From Volvox africanus (taxonomy: Eukaryota > Chlorophyta > Chlorophyceae > Chlamydomonadales > Volvocaceae): a stretch of DNA of 64,000 bases. Shown here one piece after another: positions 51,201 to 60,200 of the stretch (the first letter of the stretch is position 1; every line of letters begins with the position of its first letter). Position numbers and translations under genes: made by a program. The notes below the pieces were generated by a model. It worked only from the letters and a program-made list of their open reading frames with translations. It did not search any database and was not told the origin of the DNA. The stretch is from NCBI GenBank assembly GCA_030268105.1, contig BSDZ01000020.1:512001-576000 (forward strand), written 5' to 3'.

Positions 51201-54200
51201 TGGCGGTGGCGACGGTGGCAATGGGCTGGGGGGTGATGGGCTTGGTGGCGGTGGCGACGGTGGCAATGGGCTGGGGGGAGATGGGCTTGGTGGCAGCGGT
51301 GGCGGTGGCAGTGGGCTTGGTGGCTGTGGCGAAAGTGCCAATGGGTTGGGGGGGGATGGGCTTGGTGGCAGCGGTGGCGATGGCATTGGGCTGGAAGGAG
51401 ATGGGCTTGGTGGCTGTGGCGACGGTGGCAGTGGGCTGGGGGGAGATTGGCTTGGTGGCGGTGGCGAAGGTGCCAATGCGCTGGGAGGAGATGGGCTTGG
51501 TGGCTGTGGCGACGGTGGCAATGGGCTGGGGGGAGATGGGCTTGGTGGCGGTGGCGAAGGTGCCAATGCGCTGGGAGGAGATGGGCTTGGTGGCTGTGGC
51601 AACGGTGCCAATGGGCTGTGGGGTGATGGGCTTGGTGGCAGCGGTGGCGGTGGCAATGGGCTGGGGGGAGATGGGCTTGGTGGCAGCGGTGGCGGTGGCA
51701 GTGGGCTGGGAGGAGATGGGCTTGGTGGCTGTGGCGACGGTGGCAATGGGCTGGGGGGAGATGGTTTTGGTGGCGGTGGGGACGGTGGCAGTGGGCTTGG
51801 AGGAGATGGACTTGGAGGCCATGGCAATGGAGGTTTAGGAGGTGTCGGCGCTGTTGGTGTTTTCAGTGGCATCTGCGGTGACGGTGGCTGTGGAGACGCC
51901 AGTGTTGTCGGTGGGGTAATCGATGATGGTGGCCGTAGTGGCGGTGGTGACCGTAGTGGCGGTGGTGGCGGTACGTTCCAGGCCTTGAAGAAATGCAGCG
52001 AAAAGCAGTGGTCCTCATCATCCTCGGCTTGATTGTTGTAAGTGCCTTTGCTTTCGGAGGGAAGCAAGTCCCGCAAGTGGACGTCGAGGCCTGCGCAGTA
52101 GTGGTGGTGGATGTTGGGTTCGCCTCTCCCACGGAACAAAGCTGTCTGCCCATCCGCCTACTTCGTTTCCTCTTTTCCTCTTTTCCTCTTTTCCTCTTTT
52201 CCTCTTTTCCTCCTTTCCTCTTTTCTGCTTTGTTAAGGTAACAACACAGCTTTATGGAATCGTACAAACAAGAGGTGTTAAGAAGGTGTTAAGGACGTCT
52301 TACAGGTTGCTGAATCTTAATGCCTTTCCGACGGGCAACAGTCGCGTTTAAGGGATGTCAGCAAGCCCACAGGGCTCGGTGTGGATAGGGCCCATATATA
52401 TATTCCATACACATTTCTACAAATTCCTTCCAATAGGTCCGTGAAGCTTCATAGTCCCCAAGTAAACAAAGCGCCATCGACTTACCATCAGTGTTGCTGC
52501 CCCCGGCGTCCTCCTCGCCCACCCCCTGGATCACTCCTGGGCTCAGTATGTCGTGCAGACCCAGCCAAAACGCCCCCTCCTCCTCTGCCACCGTTGTTGA
52601 TTCCGCCACAGCCGCTGCCAACTCCTCCAGGCTAAAGCGGCTCGATAACGTCAACAGCTCCCCGCCCAGGGCACCACAAGCGGCTGCAGCGCCAAGGAAA
52701 GAAGCTCCGCCATAATTGCTGCCTTCCATGCTAGTGGAGGAAGGGTAGGGTGGGGAGAGTGGCGCGCTGGGGCTGGTTGGAGAACCAGAAGGGGGGGTGC
52801 TAGTGGAGGTGGTGCTGGTGGAAGACGTCAGGGTGGTGGAGGTGGTAGAGCTCATTAGGGCCAAGATGGACACACCAGATGTGGTAGTTGTAAAGGTGTC
52901 CATTGAGGTTGAAGTTCTCTGTACGGGTGGGCAAGAGGGGAGATAGGTAAATCCCGCGCGCTGGCTGAAGCATGAGTTGAAGGGCTTTCGGGAATGTAGT
53001 ATTCTGGAGTGTCGTTGCTACGGGCATATCTGAGTTGACCAGTAGTGACTCTGGACGTCTTCCAATGGGGATTCTGCTGCATGTAGGCGGATATGATATG
53101 ACAGAGAGGTACAACAGGAGATGTCTGGGGAATTGGACAGGTAAGGACACACTGCCGTGTCTTCACTCACCTTTGTCAATGCTGCCACGGATCGAAGCCC
53201 GGCACCTCGGACGCACATAAACGAGTGCGACGCACCGAAGGATGTGCAGTTGGCGTGGCCGCCACTGAGGCCGTCACTGATCATCCAATAGTTTGATGAG
53301 TTGTTGGCATCGGCGGTGGTGGCACGGGCGGTAGAGTTGATGGCATTGGCGGGTGCACTCTGCAGGAGGAAGACGGAACAACACAACACAACGGGCCTCT
53401 CCCTCGCTTCCTGCTTTTCGAACACAAACACAAGCCACAGCAGCCAACATGATGGTTACATGTCGGTACTGCAAGCTACGCAATACCATTCTGACAATTC
53501 AAATGCGGCAGGCTCTAAACTGTATTTCCATATTTTAGCATCATGAGAATGATTGGGATGTCGAATCCTGACGTTAACTTACGAGGTCTTTGTTTAGAGC
53601 ATGAGACAACACAATACGTTTCAATACCCTATATTTTCCCTATCTGGCAAGACGGTCTCTTGCCAACAGGATATTCCTCCCCCCTAGCTGGGGCACAACT
53701 CCAGCAGCGGGAAGGTTCGACATGGCATTTCTTTTCCATACCTCCAGCCAAGGCAGCGGGTGCAGAATAGCGCACTGAGTTGCTCCGGAACCACTGGCTA
53801 ACATGCCCTGCCGTGAAGAAGGTCCCCATGAAAAAAGGGAAGGCATCACAACGTCAGCTGCTCACGACTACCTAGCTTGATGAAATAAACAGATACGGGG
53901 TTGTGGGGCTGACCTGCAGGGCTCAGCTTGGTGGTAATGTTGGTGCTAGTGGTAACAGCCGTGTGCTGTATGGCCAGTGGTGCTAGTGGTAACAGCCGTG
54001 TGCTGTATAGCCAGTGGTGCTAGTGGTAACAGCCGTGTGCTGTATAGCCAGTGGTGCCTCCCAGAGGAATTATTACTCCATTGATAATCTAACACTGATG
54101 CAAAGGGTATACTTATACTGATGGCAGGCAAACGGCTTCTTGGAAAGGTTGCGGAGAGTATCAAATCACTTGATGATGAGGTTGAGGCCCCGTGCGGTAG

Positions 54201-57200
54201 TGTTCGTGTTGATCCATAAGTAGTGCTGTCGTACACATTCTCAGAGCCCCACCTGCACCTCCACTAGGATGCCTGCAGCAGAGATTTCAAAGCCCAGAGG
54301 CAGCTTCTGCAGCGCCGTCGCCAGCACCGCCAGGAGCTGTACGGCTTCAGTGGAGAAGGAGCCGCTACCGTCGCCACTGCTCGTCGCAATTGACTCGCAG
54401 TTGTCGGTGGCGGTGGCATCAGCACCTGTCGGCAGTAGCAGCGACCCAGACGCCGCGATTAACCCTGTCGGCATACGCACCAGGTCCGCGCCGTACGACG
54501 CACATGTTGAAATCGCAGTTGCGTATACATTAGAGTGGCCCTCGGAGTTAATGCCAGCCGTGAACGACGCTCCGTACGGAAAGAGCAGTAGCTCAACGCC
54601 GCGGAAGGGCAAGCTGTACGGCAGCAGCGGCGGTGCAGCCGCCGGTGACGTTAACGTTGAGTCTGGGACACTGCACAGCCCACCGCCCCTCGCCAGCGCC
54701 GCCGATAGTGTCATGGCTGCGCTATCGCCGTACTGCTGCAGCCCCGTGTCTTTGGCACCGCTCGTGCACTCTGCCAGACCCCAAGTGTCGTTGTACGTGA
54801 ACCACACTCCGCACTCTGCCGCCTCCGGCCAGTCAGCGCCCCCGGCCGGCAGGCGAGGATCATCTGCCGCGATGGTGCTGCCGGCGCTGGCATCATCTTC
54901 TACCCAATAGTATGGGGTGGTGATGTTACTGGTGGCAGAAGCGGAGCTATTCGCCGCCGCCGCCGCTGCAGCGGATGAGCGCCGAAGTCCGAACGTCAGC
55001 GTTGGCGCCAGCCTGGTGGCAGCGGCTGCGTTGGCGGCTGCATTGGCGATGGAGGCCAGCGTGCCACCGTGGCGTCTTGAGCACAACGCCTGTGCTTCGT
55101 ACCAGCGCATCTTCAGCCCGTGGTAGGGCCAGTACCGTACACCAGCGGCAGACCAGCCGGCTTGAGGCGGGGAGGCGGCAGCTGAGTCGATATCACCACC
55201 TGTTGTACGACATTAAGGTGTCAGGTGAGTAACTGTGCAGAAACTAAAGGAGCCCGATTGCCGTCAAGAGCTAGGGACTCAAAGAGCTGTTTACGGAAAC
55301 CATCTTCAAACGATATAAGCCTCGTACATCATGTCGCATATGTCGTACAGCAAAACTTTGGAGCACCCAATAAATCTTTAAAAATGATATATATCTCACC
55401 GGCAGCCCACACAGCCGACAGCTTGTATATGTACGGAGATCCGGACGATTGTAAAGCTGCCAGATACGCTCCAGGGGCAGGTGCCGTCAGGACAAACAGG
55501 GACGAGGAGTTTGATGACGACGACGATGATGACGATGATGATGTGGTGTTGGAGGTGGCGTTCATATCGGAGGGGCAGCCCCCACCGAACCATGGGGACA
55601 TGCTGCCTGCGGTGAGGTCACCGTCCGCCGGGTGCACATAGGATAAGCAAGTATGATCAGAGGCAGCAGCTAGTACGACATGTCGGCCCTGACAAGGTTG
55701 GATGGGCGCATGCACATCTGCGAATGGGCTTCGGAGGTTCAGGTGTCAAACTTCCGGCCCATGGAATTTGCGGCCTTGCATGTGGGGGAAATGGGGTTTA
55801 GTGTTTCGGAGCCATTTGCTGGTTTCCCACCTCGCCGTGTTACGAACTGCAGCCCCCGGAGCACCTCCCCGCCTCCTCCGCCCCCGCCTTCTCCCGTGCT
55901 GCCCAGGCAGCCCTTCAGTGCCACCACGGCATCGCTCTCGTCATCGATACGCCAGGGGCTCTGAGGCGGTAGCTGTGGGTACTGACCCCCTGGGGCACCA
56001 TGCCGGACCTAAAGGGGGCAAGGAGGTGGGGCAGCGGGCATTTAAAGTTCAGGGGTTTCGGAGCTTCAAGCTCCAGTACGTGATCCCGCATCCTGTCGTA
56101 CACCACCAGCGCAATTTGACAGGAGAATCGTGATTACCCCACACGCACACTGCCCACCTTCGCCTGTACGCCGCCTGGCCTGCCGTACAGCAACGTCAGC
56201 TGGTAAAGCACGTCAGTGCCTCGAGCGTTGACAGCATACAGTGGCCCATGGGTCAGGAAGACCTGTGTGTCGTCCTGCGCCACCCTGGAGTCATTCCCCG
56301 GGCTGCTTCCAGCAACCAAAGGGGATATGGTACCCGGGAGCAGCTGCACGTCGGGGTCCGTGACTGCGGGTTGCAGGGCACGTCCGGAAAAAGGGAGTAA
56401 ATCAAAATGACTCCATCAAGATTCGGTCCGTGACATGGCAGTTGATGCAGTTCCGGTGAAGCCCTTAGCGGGGGATACTGAGCCCCGGTCCGGTCATCAC
56501 TTTCTATTCATTTATTTTATATTAGTATTGCCAGTAGTACCAAACACGAAATGTGTAAGCGATTACGGAGAACATGATTTCTCGCCCTCCTTTTGCACCA
56601 TCCATCATCCACCCACCTTGACAAATCACACCCAAACTCGTGCCGCAGTCCTCATCCTGTACGACATTGCAAGATGGCAAATGGGAAGTGCCCATATTCA
56701 GCGAATACATGGATTGATTGTCATGTCATGTCATCCGTCACGCACCGCTTGTACCAGGGTTTTGCCGGCACGGCACAAACCGGCACGGCACAAACCGGCA
56801 CGGCACAAACCGGCACGGCACAAACCGGAACGGACATGCATAGCAACCTCACGAAACGGGAAAAGGGTAAAGAACATAAACGGGTCAAACACCCCCGTTC
56901 ACCTGCAGGCCCAGGGAGCTGAACTTCCCGTTGGCTCCGAAACCCACGTCCAGCACCAGACACGACCTGGAGCCGCTGATAGGGGCACCATCTGCACAGG
57001 GCACCGCGCGTAAAAACACATGACACTTATTAAATGCCAGTTGTGATTGATAGAATAAATAAAAGAATGCCTAAGTGCCGTTTTTTGGAGCTAAGAGAAT
57101 GATAGAAGGGATGGTTACAGCAACAAGGAGAACCGTCACCAACTGCTGCTGCTCTACCGACTAATAAACATCATTTGCCTCAGTTTCATGACGCTGCAGG

Positions 57201-60200
57201 TGCTAATTTTCAACACCTTCAAGTTGGACATCACCCCTCTGACGCGTCTGGGTTCCGGTCTGATGGCCACGTCTGTGGGACAGGCATGGGATCTCGTAGA
57301 CTCAGCACGAATACTCACCCCCTGTCATTAGCTAAGGAAGGGGTATGGAAGGGGTATGTTCCCATCACCCCTCCACCGCTCCCCGCAGTACTTCATGCTT
57401 GCTTTCCTCGTTCACCCTCTTCCTCTCTCCCCCCTTTCTCTCAATTCACCATACCTTCCCGCGCCCGGACCTGCAGCCCCATGCCGTCGCTATCCATCCA
57501 GGTTATAGATCACCTGCTCCCCCCTTTCCCCCCTAACACGCATACACACACACGCTCTCACCTGCGGTTAGGTTGTCGGGCTGCCCCGGCTGCCAGGCCC
57601 CGCCCGAGCTCGGGGCAACCACACGGCTGCCGTCCAGGTTCCGAAACCCAGCCTCCGTAGCTGGCCATGTCCGCGAAGCGCCCAGGAAGAACCGGTATGA
57701 TAAGCTCGATGCCGTGGCCTTGGATCGTAGGTGTGGTGGCAGTATTGCAGCAGCCTTATGGCAGAACGCGGTGGCCGTTGGTGCGGACGGGAGGGTAAGT
57801 AGGAAGAAGGTTTTTGACGATCATTTGGAGTCCATCTTCATGGTTTTATCCATCTTTACGACATTCGAGAGTTAATCTGAGAAGTTACGTTTTCGATTCA
57901 TACAAGCACCAATGACCAACATCTAAACGCTACCTACCATCAGTTGCTTCAGCTCCGTCCAGTCCGACATTGTCCGCAGCTGAGCTGGCGCCCCCCCCAC
58001 GTCTGCGCAAAGCAATGCCGCATCTGAGAAGCCATAGCCGCCGCCGCTGCTGCTGCTATTGCCACCACTTGTCGTGACCCCGTCGTATGCAAGTAACGCC
58101 GCCGCGAAACCGCCGCGGGCAGCCAGGGGATGTGGTGGCTGCCGCAGCTGTTCTGACGCCGCATTGCTGCCGTTACCTGCAGCGCCTGCTATACCCACCG
58201 AGGCTGCTGCCCGGATCGCTGCTGGCCGCTGCGCTGGCAGTCCCACCAACCGTTTGCATACGAAAGGTAGCTTATCCGTACAACTTCCATTCAGCCGCCA
58301 GCCGCCGGTAGCCGTTAGGAGTTGGGGGCAGATGACCTCCGACCCACTGTTCATTAATACCGTTGCATTTGCTGCCGCTGCGATGACGCCCTCCGGGAGC
58401 CAGGTACCGAGGCCGTCCCTGGACGTGATAATTGGTGATGTCAGGGAGCTGCTTGTGTTGGAGATGTTGGCTGACGCGTTCTGGACGAGGTTGCTGTTGA
58501 GCCTTATAACCATACCCAGTTGCATTACCCCAGCCGTACCCCCTGGCGCTGCTGTGGTCACGTTGGAGTTGATAGTGCTACTGCTACTGCTACTGCCGAC
58601 AGAATCAGCGGACGGCTGTAGCAGTCTTGCTGCGGCTGCCGCTACCCAAGACATCTCCGAAGGCTCCAGAGCGCTGAAAAGGTGGCCGCCGGCGAACTGA
58701 CATGCCTGTCGTACAATCAAAATCGAAAACCACAGAACGATTCCCGTATCCGGCAAGTGGGCCATCAGGCGACAAATAGAGGTACACATGCGTGGTAATA
58801 GAGGTACACAAAAATGTCAGAAGCAGAGACACCCTAAACAAAAAGCCATTGGCATCAACATACTCAGGGATCAGCTTCATCCCCCACTAACAACATCGAC
58901 AATTTGACAATAAACTGTGGCCACAAGGTATATGTGTCACCCACCTGCTCAGCCGCATCATTGTCGTACAGCGACGTACGGTAGAATAGATACTCAAACA
59001 TTCCATACGTTAAGCTTCCCTGACGGCGGAGCATGACCGGGTGCCTTTCCGACCCAGCTTCAGCCGTCATGTCCGACTGGTCAGGCACGGAACACACGTA
59101 CGGCAGTTCAATGTCACATGGTCGTACGACAAAAGTTAGGCTGCCTAGGACGCCATTTGAGGTAGTGAGGTCCGTTGCAACGCAGTCGTTTTCCGTTGAT
59201 TGGCCTTGCGGTGTGGTTCCGGGGCTACCGGACCACGGCAGCGGCCGACTGCTGTTTCCATCAGCCCAAACAAATGAGCCCTCCTCGGCCATGTCGTTCA
59301 GCCCCACCCAGTACGGTGAAACAGACAACAACGAAAGCAAAGCAACAGCCTCCTCCGCCGATGCTAATGACGGCAACTGTCCGCCAGCGTGCCGGACGCC
59401 ACAAAACACAGCCGCATCGTCCCAGGTCAACCTCACGCCGTCGTACAGGAAGTACGAGCTGCTACCATACGAGACATTCCTTGATGGTTGTGTGGACGGG
59501 TCCAGGAGGGTTTGGAGCCCGCTGCCGTCCTCGTCTTCTGGTCCTGAGACAGCTGGCGCACCTCCCAGAGGTCCCTCACATACCACCGGCAGCAACGAGT
59601 GACAAGAGGCCGCACCCCAGTCCCCCCGTTGAAGCGCTCCGCCGACCCCGCTGCTAGCGCTAGTGCTGCTGCGACTGCCGTTGCCCATGGCAGTTAGGGC
59701 TAGCATGGCGCAAGCCCCATTTATGCCTGAACCCAAGCACAGCGCACGCCAGCACGGCAGGGAGAGGACAGCACATCACAGCGCAGCACAGCGCAGCACG
59801 GGTCGGAGTAGGTAGAGCCAACCTCTGCGGCCTCAACAGTATGACCGGTAGAGTTACGGGTCACAGGCGATAAGGTGACCGCGGAATGAGCCCCTCAGGG
59901 GCAAGCGAGGTTATACACGTAAATCCACAAACAACGACAAACAATGCCGAGTGCCGGAGACAGTTACATGAGGTAGTGCCGTACTTGGGTTAGGGCTGAG
60001 ACTGTGCTGCTACGTACTGACAGCCCCCTGACAGCTAAAGAGATATATTGCGGTAGCGCTAGTGATTTCATCAGCCTCGATGGGGGAGGGAAGCTGGATG
60101 CAAAGAAGTATACCGAAAACGGAAGTTGGTGAAAGAGGGTAGGTCACTGATAAAATACATCCCCCATTCCCAAGGGACCAACGAGGAGAGCTGGAACATA

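Larger units (their letters stand above)
46994..52918 (-). other. Exons 16-17: CTLD split by a ~1,580-residue proline-rich rod (residues about 1886-3707)
   Basis: Exon 16 is 52918-52486; exon 17 is 52027-46994 (5,034 nt). Exon 16 starts a CTLD ([19 protein letters not shown]). Exon 17 continues it with [16 protein letters not shown] and then enters PP(S/L)PSPP repeats. Only about 75 residues before the end of exon 17 does it return to [17 protein letters not shown], the C-terminal Cys pair. SP/PP repeats in this lineage are hydroxylated and arabinosylated and form polyproline-II rods (family knowledge). At about 0.31 nm per residue the rod would span about 490 nm (inference). The exon ends at GAAT|GTGAGT; an in-frame TAA just inside the intron is skipped. 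Confidence 0.8.

Noticed and set aside
48472..51822. Minus-strand frame coding [18 protein letters not shown] repeats
   Set aside because: Same repeat read in another frame; the proline frame connects in phase to CTLD sequence on both sides, this one does not.
48338..52032. Two plus-strand frames of more than 1,100 codons (Gly-rich and Val/Ala/Met-rich) opposite the proline rod
   Set aside because: They are forced by the repeat: unit lengths are multiples of three and contain no stops in any frame. No coding-like ends, splice sites or domains.
55915..56106. Open frame between exons 10 and 11 as an exon
   Set aside because: Exons 10 and 11 already join in phase 0 with good sites; this frame has no domain signal.
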